Assembly (NCBI GenBank): GCA_030632035.1
Contig: DAOVJZ010000010.1
Location: 1 to 15,841, forward strand
DNA length: 15,841 nt
Direction of reading: 5' to 3'
From: Granulosicoccaceae bacterium
GTDB taxonomy: Bacteria > Pseudomonadota > Gammaproteobacteria > DAOVJZ01
This document shows, one piece after another, positions 7,233 to 13,371 of the stretch. The notes beneath the pieces are model-generated. The model was not told where the DNA came from and searched no databases. It worked only from the letters and a program-made list of their open reading frames with translations. Position 1 is the stretch's first letter. The number at the start of each line of letters is the position of its first letter. Made by a program: the position numbers and the translations under genes.

Positions 7233-7637
7233 ATGAATCTTGAAAATGATGTTACCCAGGAAATAGCCAAGTCATTGACCGGAGAAATTATGGACCATGT
7301 CTATGCCGGCATTATTGTCACCGACTTGCATGGTGAAATTCTGGTGTTCAATCAGGCGGCAGAACAAATTTTTGGTTTCAGTAAACATGAAGCCATTGGT
7401 CGCAACATTTCAGTATTTGTCAAAAAGAAACAGAATCCGGAATGCAGCAATGTCATGAAACAATTTTCTGCTGACGCTCCCGAACCCACAGGTTGCCAAG
7501 TATGTAATGCCAATGGCGTAAACAGAAACGGCGTTCATATTCCATTACACGTTACCATCAGCCCGATGAGTTTTGATAACAAGATTATGTTTATCAGTGC
7601 CCCGGAGGTAGTAAAACCACCCATCGGGATTCATTAG
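7233..7637 (+). CDS. Stand-alone PAS domain protein with CxxC motif
   Basis: A 134-aa cytoplasmic protein consisting almost entirely of one PAS domain (about 15-125). AGIIVTDLHGEILVFNQAAEQIFGF is the canonical first half and NGVHIPLHVTISPM the last strands. No kinase, GGDEF, HTH or membrane segment follows. Three cysteines stand out: C71 and the pair C88-x-x-C91 in the loop before the final beta strands. These could form a disulfide or bind a metal or haem. GGAG 7 nt before the ATG is a clear ribosome site, and an AT-rich 6-bp hairpin (7199-7218) lies just ahead of it. It is 147 bp downstream of the REC-ANTAR gene on the same strand, so it may be a sensory partner that acts by protein contact, but that is inference. 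Confidence 0.85.
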   Translation: MNLENDVTQEIAKSLTGEIMDHVYAGIIVTDLHGEILVFNQAAEQIFGFSKHEAIGRNISVFVKKKQNPECSNVMKQFSADAPEPTGCQVCNANGVNRNGVHIPLHVTISPMSFDNKIMFISAPEVVKPPIGIH

Positions 7638-7650
7638 TGTGGAGGGGAAA

Positions 7651-7727
7651 TGGTGGCTATGGGTGGACTTGAACCACCGACCCCAGCATTATGAATGCTG
7701 TGCTCTAACCAGCTGAGCTACATAGCC
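7651..7727 (-). tRNA. tRNA-Met (CAU), elongator type
   Basis: A complete 77-nt cloverleaf with encoded CCA. The acceptor stem GGCTATG/CATAGCC, anticodon stem CAGCA/TGCTG, loop TTCATAA and T stem GGTGG/CCACC are all perfect. The sequence closely resembles the E. coli elongator tRNA-Met and lacks the three G-C pairs and unpaired 1-72 position of the initiator. The acceptor differs from the tRNA-Ile that is read through lysidine. It lies convergent to the PAS gene, 13 bp from its stop. No clear sigma-70 promoter is visible. Confidence 0.97.
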
Positions 7728-7740
7728 GTAAACTTTGATA

Positions 7741-7758
7741 TTTGCCCAGATGGGCAAA
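7741..7758. repeat. Perfect 18-bp palindrome upstream of tRNA-Met
   Basis: TTTGCCCA-GA-TGGGCAAA, 8-bp perfect arms, begins 13 bp upstream of the tRNA-Met 5' end. The homopolymer run is on the wrong side for a terminator in either direction. It lies where the tRNA promoter should be, so an operator-like or processing role is possible. Confidence 0.5.
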
Positions 7759-7854
7759 AAAGAGGCGCAATTTTAAGGCCTGCCCCCGAAGATGTCCAGA
7801 AATCACCTAAACTACTGACCCGTAAGGGCGAATCTACTTGCTGAGGCTGAGGGA

Positions 7855-8007
7855 TTTTGTTCTATGACAAGGCGCAGGAGCTATGAATTGCGCAATTTTG
7901 AACATGGATGTTCTTATGCCGCGGAGCACATGGATGTGCGAAAGCGGCTTACAATCCTTTAAATCATGGCAATGAATAATGAACTGCAACGCAGTCATAG
8001 GACAAAA
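7855..8007. mobile_element. MITE-like palindromic element with terminal inverted repeats
   Basis: A 153-bp non-coding block between tRNA-Met and the 3' end of ychF. Its ends are near-perfect 14-bp inverted repeats, TTTTGTTCTATGAC (7855-7868) and GTCATAGGACAAAA (7994-8007), with one mismatch. Inside are a 12-bp palindrome AATTGCGCAATT (7886-7897), GAACAT-GG-ATGTTC (7900-7913) and GCACAT-GG-ATGTGC (7926-7939). The last is nested in a GCCGC/GCGGC stem (7918-7922/7944-7948). The core ACATGGATGT occurs twice, 26 bp apart. This architecture suggests a non-autonomous transposable or REP-type intergenic repeat. No target-site duplication is obvious. It ends 9 bp before the ychF stop codon and might also serve as its terminator. 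Confidence 0.6.
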
Positions 8008-8016
8008 GAGCCAGTC

Positions 8017-9108
8017 TCAGACATTGAATCTAAAGTGCATGACATCCCCGTCCTGCACGATATAGTCTTTCCCTTCTAATCTGAGCTTCCCCGCCTCTTT
8101 GGCACCCGCCTCACCGTTATATTCTACAAAGTCATCGTAGGAGGTGACTTCGGCGCGGATAAAACCTTTCTGGAAATCGGTGTGGATGACACCAGCCGCC
8201 TCAGGCGCGGTTGCACGCACCTTGACTGTCCAGGCACGTACTTCCTTCACGCCGGCGGTAAAGTAGGTTTGTAATCCAAGCAGGGTGTGCCCGGCACGAA
8301 TCACGCGATCCAGTCCTGGTTCTTCCAGTCCCATTTCAGACAGGAATTCTTGTTTTTCTTCTTCATCCAGTTCTACCATCTCGGCTTCGATAGCCGCACA
8401 GATAGATACAACAGGTGCATTTTCATCGGCCACTGCCTGTTTTAATGCATCCAGCATAGGATTGTTTTCAAAACCATCTTCAGCCACATTGGCAATGTAC
8501 ATAGTTGGTTTGATCGTGAGTAAAAATAATTCACGTATCATTAATTTTTGATCGGCATCCAGATCCATACTGCGCGCTGGTTTACCTTCATCCAGATGGG
8601 CTTTGATTTTTTCAAGCAGGGCCAATTTTACCTTGGCTTCCTTGTCACCCGACTTGGTCTGTTTTGCCGTTTTAGTAATGGCCTTTTCCACACTATCGAG
8701 ATCGGCGAGTGCCAGTTCGGTATTGATTACTTCCATGTCATCAATCGGACTGACCTTGCCCGCAACATGAATGACATCATCATTTTCAAAGCAACGCACG
8801 ACATGTGTAATCGCATCGGTCTCACGAATATTAGCCAGAAACTGGTTGCCCAGACCTTCACCTTTGGAAGCACCGGCTACCAGACCAGCGATATCAACAA
8901 ACTCCATTGTCGTTGGAATCACCTTTTCCGGTTTAACAATATCAGCAAGCTTGTCCAGGCGCGAATCCGGCACCTGCACAATACCGACATTGGGATCGAT
9001 GGTACAAAACGGATAGTTCTCCGCCTGAATCTCGGCCTTGGTCAGTGCGTTAAAGAGAGTGGATTTACCGACATTGGGTAATCCAACGATGCCACATTTA
9101 AAACCCAT
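8017..9108 (-). CDS. ychF: Ribosome-associated GTPase/ATPase YchF (OLA1 family)
   Basis: A 363-aa Obg-superfamily P-loop protein that prefers ATP, binds ribosomes and modulates stress responses. G1 is GLPNVGKST (9-17). DIAGLVAGASKGEGLGNQFL is the G3/switch region and NVAE the altered G4 that explains the ATP preference. A coiled-coil arm is rich in KAITKTAKQTKSGDKEAK, and a C-terminal TGS domain ends KDYIVQDGDVMHFRFNV. The length equals that of E. coli YchF. The start MGFKCGIVGLPN is standard, though an AT-rich leader shows no Shine-Dalgarno. It follows pth by 48 bp, the common gammaproteobacterial pair pth-ychF. Confidence 0.97.
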   Translation of the reverse strand: MGFKCGIVGLPNVGKSTLFNALTKAEIQAENYPFCTIDPNVGIVQVPDSRLDKLADIVKPEKVIPTTMEFVDIAGLVAGASKGEGLGNQFLANIRETDAITHVVRCFENDDVIHVAGKVSPIDDMEVINTELALADLDSVEKAITKTAKQTKSGDKEAKVKLALLEKIKAHLDEGKPARSMDLDADQKLMIRELFLLTIKPTMYIANVAEDGFENNPMLDALKQAVADENAPVVSICAAIEAEMVELDEEEKQEFLSEMGLEEPGLDRVIRAGHTLLGLQTYFTAGVKEVRAWTVKVRATAPEAAGVIHTDFQKGFIRAEVTSYDDFVEYNGEAGAKEAGKLRLEGKDYIVQDGDVMHFRFNV

Positions 9109-9156
9109 AATAATTTAATTCTTAATTTTGAATGATTAATGTTTAATTATCTGTGA

Positions 9157-9738
9157 TTAATTTTTGCTATGCAGTTCTTGCATCGCATCCTGGAAATTAC
9201 CGCTAACAACATCCTGCATTACATCCAGTGCATCACGAATAGAAGAATCGATCATATCTTTTTCAGAACGCGGTGGCTTGTTAAGTACATAACCACTAAC
9301 TGCATCGCTGGTACCGGGATGTCCAACACCGATACGAAAACGATAAAAATCCTTTTTGCCAATACTTGCGATGATGTCACGCAATCCATTATGTCCACCA
9401 TGGCCACCACCTTGCTTCAGGCGCGATACCCCTGGTGGAAGATCTATTTCGTCATGCACGACAAGAATAGAGCTTGATGGAATCTTGTAAAAATTGGCCA
9501 GTGCTGCCACCGCCTGACCACTACGATTCATATAAGTGTCCGGTTTTAATAACCAGCAGGCATGACCGTTGATGTTCGCCTTGCAAACATCACCATTAAA
9601 TTTGTTCTCGTGCTTGAAACTGGCTCCGGAACTGGAGGCCAATTCATCAACTAACCAAAACCCGGCATTGTGACGGGTATCATCGTGTTCTCTGCCGGGG
9701 TTACCCAGCCCCACGATAAGTACAATACCCGTTTGCAA
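9157..9738 (-). CDS. pth: Peptidyl-tRNA hydrolase
   Basis: A 193-aa cytoplasmic hydrolase that recycles peptidyl-tRNA released during translation. Active-site residues are visible: N13 and H23 (GLGNPGREHDDTRHNAG), N71 (DTYMNRSG), D96 (VVHDEIDLPPG) and N117 (GGHGGHNGLRD). Length matches the family. The start is TTG (9736-9738), the only position giving a normal N-terminus, with AAGG only 2 nt ahead. This weak initiation suggests coupling to rplY, which ends 27 bp upstream. Part of the run prs-rplY-pth-ychF. Confidence 0.96.
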   Translation of the reverse strand: MQTGIVLIVGLGNPGREHDDTRHNAGFWLVDELASSSGASFKHENKFNGDVCKANINGHACWLLKPDTYMNRSGQAVAALANFYKIPSSSILVVHDEIDLPPGVSRLKQGGGHGGHNGLRDIIASIGKKDFYRFRIGVGHPGTSDAVSGYVLNKPPRSEKDMIDSSIRDALDVMQDVVSGNFQDAMQELHSKN

Positions 9739-9765
9739 TGCCTTGTCCGGTTATACGTCTTTTGA

Positions 9766-10452
9766 TTAATCCTTGGACTCGCCTTCAGCTGGCTTTTCAG
9801 CACCGGCTTCTGGTGCTGCTTCACCCTCGGCACCCGCTTCTGCTTCCGGTGCTTCTTCAACTTCCTTGGCTGCGCGTGGCAAGTGAACACTGACAATGGC
9901 ATGGTCATGTTCTTCACCTTGAGCCAGTTCAGGAATCTCAACACCATCAGCCAGTTTAAGCTGTGACAAGTGAATAGATTCATTCAGACCCAGATTGGAA
10001 ATATCAACCTCGATAAATTCAGGCAAGTCTTTTGGAAAACAGGAAACTTCAACATCATTTCTCAGATGAGAAACAATACCGCCATCAGTCTTAACACCTG
10101 GTGCAACATCTGCACCGACAAAGTGTAAAGGTACATTCATGTGAATCTTTTCAGTGGCACTTACACGCTGGAAATCTGCATGCAAAATTCTGGGCTTGCC
10201 GGGATTACGTTGCAGATCACGCAAAATAACCTGTTCAGCTTTACCGTCAACCTTCAGATCAAGAATGTGCGAGTAGAATGCTTCATTCTCAAGTGCATGC
10301 ATCATTTCGTTATGCTGCATAGTGAGTGAAACCGCGTCCTTACCAGCACCATAAACAATTGCTGGTATCTTATCTTCATGACGCAGGCGGCGGCTCGCTC
10401 CTTTCCCCACATCTTTACGCGATTCCGCGTTTAGTTCAAAACTAATAGCCAT
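9766..10452 (-). CDS. rplY: 50S ribosomal protein L25, Ctc/TL5 two-domain form
   Basis: A 228-aa protein that binds 5S rRNA at the central protuberance. Residues 1-95 form the L25 beta-barrel (RLRHEDKIPAIVYG, LRDLQRNP, ILHADFQRV). Residues 100-190 form the second TL5/Ctc domain (DVEVSCFPKDLPEFIEVDISNL). The last 35 residues are a low-complexity Glu/Ala/Gly tail that is probably disordered. E. coli has only the short form, so this is the general-stress-type long variant common outside enterics. AAGGAG 7 nt before the ATG is the best ribosome site in the window, as expected for a highly expressed gene. Confidence 0.96.
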   Translation of the reverse strand: MAISFELNAESRKDVGKGASRRLRHEDKIPAIVYGAGKDAVSLTMQHNEMMHALENEAFYSHILDLKVDGKAEQVILRDLQRNPGKPRILHADFQRVSATEKIHMNVPLHFVGADVAPGVKTDGGIVSHLRNDVEVSCFPKDLPEFIEVDISNLGLNESIHLSQLKLADGVEIPELAQGEEHDHAIVSVHLPRAAKEVEEAPEAEAGAEGEAAPEAGAEKPAEGESKD

Positions 10453-10476
10453 GTTACTTCTCCTTACTTCAAATTA

Positions 10477-10498
10477 ATCACCTTGATATAAAGGTGAT
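10477..10498 (-). promoter_or_regulatory. 8-bp hairpin between prs and rplY
   Basis: ATCACCTT-GATATA-AAGGTGAT forms a perfect 8-bp stem in the 85-bp gap, about 25 nt before the rplY start. Only TTAATTT follows on the minus strand, so termination would be weak. It may be a partial terminator for prs, an mRNA processing site or a leader hairpin of rplY. Confidence 0.35.
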
Positions 10499-10537
10499 AT
10501 ACACAACCTCTCCCGCGACCAGGAAAGGCAATTAAAA

Positions 10538-11494
10538 CTAATCCATAAACAACGAGCTGACTGATTCCGAATTATTAATACGGCGCATACTTTCAGCCAG
10601 CATTTCCGCCACACTTAACTGGCGAATACGATCACAATTCTTTGCTTCGTCCCGTAATGGAATGGTATCTGTTACCACCAGCTCATCCAGCACAGAGCCT
10701 TCAATATTTGATACTGCCTTACCGGACAATACCGGGTGCGTACAATAGGCCACAACTTTTGATGCACCATTTTCCTTCAATGCGCGTGCCGCTTCACAAA
10801 GCGTACCGGCTGTATCAACCAAATCATCGATAACAACACAAATCTTGCCTTTCACGTCACCAATAATATTCATCACCTTGGCTTCGTTAGGGCGTGGACG
10901 ACGTTTATCAATAATTGCCAGATCGGCATCATCCAGTCGTTTCGCCAATGCACGTGCACGTACAACACCACCCACATCCGGGGAAACCACGATGACATCT
11001 TTCATCGAATACTGCTTCCATACATCACCCAACAACACGGGTGAGGCATACACATTGTCTACCGGCACATCAAAAAATCCCTGAATTTGATCGGCATGTA
11101 AATCCACGGTCAAAACACGATCTACACCAACTGAACCAATCATTTTCGCCACAACCTTGGCCGTAATCGGCACACGTGCTGAACGCGGACGTCTATCCTG
11201 CCGTGAATAACCCAAATACGGGATCACGGTTGTAATGGTACTGGCTGATGCACGACGCATGGCATCTACCATTACCAATAATTCCATTAGATTGTCATTG
11301 GTCGGTGCACAAGTTGGCTGTACGATAAAAATGTCCTTGCCGCGCACATTTTCCATCACCTCGACCATGACCTCGCCATCACTGAAGCGACCCAGCGTCA
11401 CCTTGCCCATTGGTATTTGCAGGTAACCTGAAATATCCTGCGCCAGGCGGGGGTTAGCATTACCCGTAAACACAATCATGTTGCCGTCAGACAC
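10538..11494 (-). CDS. prs: Ribose-phosphate pyrophosphokinase (PRPP synthase)
   Basis: A 318-aa cytoplasmic class I enzyme that makes PRPP from ribose-5-phosphate and ATP, feeding purine, pyrimidine, NAD, His and Trp synthesis. Visible motifs are the ATP region FSDGEVMVEV (37-46), YSRQDRR (96-102), DLHADQIQGFF (131-141) with metal ligand H133, flexible-loop K197 (DKRRPRPN) and the PRPP loop VVIDDLVDTAGT (220-231). I kept the GTG at 11492-11494, which has GGAG 9 nt upstream. An ATG five codons later (11477-11479) would also give an acceptable N-terminus. The 269-bp leader back to tRNA-Gln contains the hairpin array described separately; prs leaders are also long in E. coli. Confidence 0.97.
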   Translation of the reverse strand: MSDGNMIVFTGNANPRLAQDISGYLQIPMGKVTLGRFSDGEVMVEVMENVRGKDIFIVQPTCAPTNDNLMELLVMVDAMRRASASTITTVIPYLGYSRQDRRPRSARVPITAKVVAKMIGSVGVDRVLTVDLHADQIQGFFDVPVDNVYASPVLLGDVWKQYSMKDVIVVSPDVGGVVRARALAKRLDDADLAIIDKRRPRPNEAKVMNIIGDVKGKICVVIDDLVDTAGTLCEAARALKENGASKVVAYCTHPVLSGKAVSNIEGSVLDELVVTDTIPLRDEAKNCDRIRQLSVAEMLAESMRRINNSESVSSLFMD

Positions 11495-11531
11495 GTTGTT
11501 ACACTCCGTTCAGTGTTGGTGTTTAAATCTT

Positions 11532-11577
11532 GAGTTTTCGTCGATGACTGAATACTTAAGATTCTGTATTACTCTTA
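11532..11577 (-). repeat. Diverged repeat of the sequence flanking tRNA-Gln
   Basis: The bases next to the duplicated tRNA tail (GAGTTTTCG..GAATACTTAAG..ATTACTC) resemble those next to the tRNA-Gln tail at 11711-11761 (GAGTCTTCG..AAATACTTATC..ATACTC) in the same order with small gaps. The duplication therefore covers about 180 bp, from 3'-flanking DNA into the tRNA, not just the tail. Confidence 0.45.
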
Positions 11578-11598
11578 TATGGCTGGGGTGCCAGGATT
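11578..11598 (-). repeat. Duplicated 3' end of tRNA-Gln
   Basis: These 21 bp are identical to 11762-11782. They contain the last 19 nt of tRNA-Gln (from inside the T loop to CCA) plus two flanking bases. The copies are in the same orientation, 184 bp apart. Such direct repeats of a tRNA 3' end are typical of att sites of integrated elements, or of rtT-type tandem repeats. No integrase gene is present, and the interval is too short for an island. Confidence 0.9.
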
Positions 11599-11701
11599 AC
11601 TCCGGGCGTCCTGCCCTCCACCCTTCGGGTCACCGCTTCGCGGTGTTCAAATTCGCTCCCTGCGAATTTGTCGAACCTTGAGGTTCAAATCCTGCCACCC
11701 A
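11580..11701 (-). ncRNA. Candidate tRNA-like structured RNA: CCA-ended stem enclosing five hairpins
   Basis: On the minus strand the arm TGGGTGGCAGGATT (11688-11701) pairs with AATCCTGGCACCCCA (11584-11598), with one bulge and one mismatch, and GCCA follows. This copies the acceptor and T-arm tail of tRNA-Gln. Enclosed are five perfect stem-loops: 11673-11686 (5 bp), 11649-11669 (8 bp, AAATTCGC/GCGAATTT), 11631-11645 (6 bp, CACCGC/GCGGTG with a GAA loop), 11620-11630 (4 bp, GAA loop) and 11604-11616 (4 bp). Only about 15 bases are unpaired between stems. The 11631-11645 hairpin contains GCGAAGC, known as an unusually stable mini-hairpin in DNA. It may be a processed RNA, a prs leader element, or a tRNA pseudogene invaded by a palindrome array. 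Transcription and folding are inferred. Confidence 0.45.
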
Positions 11702-11763
11702 TTAAGCACTGAGTCTTCGATAGCTAAATACTTATCATCGAAATACTCAACACCATTTAAGTA

Positions 11764-11838
11764 TGGCTGGGGTGCCAGGATTCGAACCTGGGAATGCGGA
11801 GATCAAAACCCCGTGCCTTACCACTTGGCGACACCCCA
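11764..11838 (-). tRNA. tRNA-Gln (UUG)
   Basis: A complete 75-nt cloverleaf with encoded CCA. It has acceptor TGGGGTG/CACCCCA, anticodon stem CGGGG/CTCCG with one G-U, loop TTTTGAT giving anticodon UUG, and T stem CCAGG/CCTGG with loop TTCGAAT. It lies 23 bp after the ispE stop, too close for its own promoter, so it is most likely cut from an ispE-tRNA-prs transcript. Its 3' end is duplicated downstream. Confidence 0.97.
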
Positions 11839-11861
11839 ATAATCACAATTAAATCATCGTG

Positions 11862-12701
11862 TTAATCGAACAGGGGAGAACTGTTTTTCCCCTTCGCGAC
11901 CACCCCTTGCCAACCGGATGGTATCTCTCGCAAGATGTCCTGCGCACTCTGCTCGTCAGGAAAAGCGGCAAACACGCTACTACCGGTTCCTGACATCCTC
12001 GCTGGAGCATATTGTGAGAGCCATGTTAATGCATCAGCGACCTGTGGATAACGCTCACAAACCACTGACTCACAGACATTAATTCCCTGCCCCGCGAGAA
12101 AGTCGCGTATTGTGAGGGGAGGACAATCCCGTGTCAAATCAGCGGCCTTGAAAATCTCGGGTGTCGGCACCTGACAAGGCGGAATAATAACCACATACCA
12201 TAGCTCTGGTGGCGAAATTGGCTCAAATTGCTCCCCTACCCCCTCGGCCCAAGCCGCCTGACCATAAATGAAAATAGGGATATCGGCTCCCAGCGTCAGT
12301 CCCAGCTCAGCCAGTTTTTCCTGTGACCATCCCAACCCCCAAAGCTGATTCAGGGCCACTAGCGTCGTAGCGGCATCGGAACTGCCCCCTCCAAGCCCGG
12401 CCCCCATCGGAATACGCTTGTCGAGCTCGATATCCACGCCTTGGCTAATTCCAGCCTTTTCCTGCAGAAGTTGGGCGGCACGCACCACCAGGTCAGATTC
12501 GGGAGCAACATCGGCCGGTCCGGTAATTCTATTAATCACACCATCTTCACGCACCTGAAAACGGAGCTCATCACAGAAATCAATAAACTGGAAAACGGTC
12601 TGCAACAGGTGATAACCATCCTCACGCTGTTCTGTGATATGCAAAAACAAATTGAGTTTGGCAGGGGCCTGCCATGATTTTATTGAGGTGTTGCTTGTCA
12701 T
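11862..12701 (-). CDS. ispE: 4-diphosphocytidyl-2-C-methyl-D-erythritol kinase
   Basis: A 279-aa GHMP kinase that phosphorylates CDP-methylerythritol at the 2-OH in the non-mevalonate isoprenoid pathway. Catalytic K15 (PAKLNLFLHI) and D140 (LGADIPIF) are present, as is the glycine-rich ATP loop PMGAGLGGGSSDAATTL (98-114) and a C-terminal MSGTGSSVFAAF. I chose the ATG at 12699-12701; an in-frame TTG at 12710 would add three residues. No clear Shine-Dalgarno is visible. A perfect -10 TATAAT lies 35 bp upstream. Neighbours lolB upstream and tRNA-Gln/prs downstream follow the gammaproteobacterial order. Confidence 0.96.
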   Translation of the reverse strand: MTSNTSIKSWQAPAKLNLFLHITEQREDGYHLLQTVFQFIDFCDELRFQVREDGVINRITGPADVAPESDLVVRAAQLLQEKAGISQGVDIELDKRIPMGAGLGGGSSDAATTLVALNQLWGLGWSQEKLAELGLTLGADIPIFIYGQAAWAEGVGEQFEPISPPELWYVVIIPPCQVPTPEIFKAADLTRDCPPLTIRDFLAGQGINVCESVVCERYPQVADALTWLSQYAPARMSGTGSSVFAAFPDEQSAQDILREIPSGWQGVVAKGKNSSPLFD

Positions 12702-12735
12702 CAATATCAATGCTGTCCGGGGTTAGAGACACCCT

Positions 12736-12741
12736 ATTATA
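12736..12741 (-). promoter_or_regulatory. Possible -10 element of an ispE promoter
   Basis: A perfect TATAAT on the minus strand in the 76-bp lolB-ispE gap, about 35 bp before the ispE ATG. The -35 region is poor (TTCTGA at 19 bp spacing is the nearest candidate), so an activator or read-through from lolB may also drive ispE. Confidence 0.4.
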
Positions 12742-12777
12742 GCGGTTCCAGACAATGTGATCAGAACGAAATGATGG

Positions 12778-13371
12778 TTAGTTAATTTCCCAGCTATCTA
12801 TTACCACTTTCACTTTTAACTCACCCGTATTCATGAATACCTTGCCCGGCAAAACAAGATTTTTGACGCGCTGATAGCGCATGAATTCAATCAGCCAATC
12901 GGATTGAGTCAGCTCTGCCAGATGCCCACTTGGGTTCAGTTTTTGAGTTCTGGGACTACTCGGCTGCGGTAATCCACGCGCCCAGAAACGCATACCTTCC
13001 AGTGGTACACGCCAGCCGGTGTGGCGTTTCAGTAATTCTTCTGCTGTGCTGGCCTGAAACACCTTACCTTCATCTGAACGCAAGGTGACACCTTCACTAT
13101 TTCCCTGAATACGCGCTCCACCCTGTCCAAACGGCGCAATAATATTAATGGTGTAATTAGCCGGCTGCTCAATCCACTGCAAAGTGGCATGCCATGAATC
13201 AGATTCATTCGAAACCACAATGCGTCCGGTCATTTTCCATGAATCAAGTTTTGAGAGTTGCCCCTGATTCTGAAACCATGCCGCATCAATATCATTAACC
13301 GGAGGTAAGGCAGGAATATTTGAGCAAGCCGATATAAAAAGGGCTATGAAGAAAAGAAAAAGATTTTTCAC
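12778..13371 (-). CDS. lolB: Outer-membrane lipoprotein receptor LolB
   Basis: A 197-aa lipoprotein that receives lipoproteins from LolA and inserts them in the outer membrane. The signal peptide MKNLFLFFIALFISAC ends at lipobox cysteine C16, followed by Ser, which favours outer-membrane sorting. Family blocks are WKMTGRIVV, WHATLQWIEQPANYTINIIAPFGQGGARI and VPLEGMRFWARGLPQP. The start is GTG (13369-13371), overlapping the TGA of the TPR gene by 4 bp (GTGA), which implies translational coupling. Confidence 0.94.
   Translation of the reverse strand: MKNLFLFFIALFISACSNIPALPPVNDIDAAWFQNQGQLSKLDSWKMTGRIVVSNESDSWHATLQWIEQPANYTINIIAPFGQGGARIQGNSEGVTLRSDEGKVFQASTAEELLKRHTGWRVPLEGMRFWARGLPQPSSPRTQKLNPSGHLAELTQSDWLIEFMRYQRVKNLVLPGKVFMNTGELKVKVVIDSWEIN

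Noticed and set aside
7651..7727. tRNA-Ile (lysidine-modified CAU) or initiator tRNA-Met
   Set aside because: The acceptor and anticodon stems match elongator tRNA-Met; the initiator G-C triplet and 1-72 mismatch are absent.
8548..9081. 177-codon plus-strand ORF within ychF
   Set aside because: Fully antisense to a strongly conserved gene, with no recognisable domain.
11578..11782. Genomic island bounded by att sites at tRNA-Gln
   Set aside because: The interval is only 184 bp, there is no integrase or cargo, and flanking similarity points to tandem duplication.
11579..11842. Plus-strand 87-codon ORF across the tRNA-Gln repeat region
   Set aside because: It runs antisense through tRNA-Gln and the hairpin array; its composition follows the palindromes and no ribosome site is present.
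12043..12051. Second exact DnaA box (reverse orientation)
   Set aside because: It lies inside the ispE coding sequence at conserved-frame codons; probably chance.
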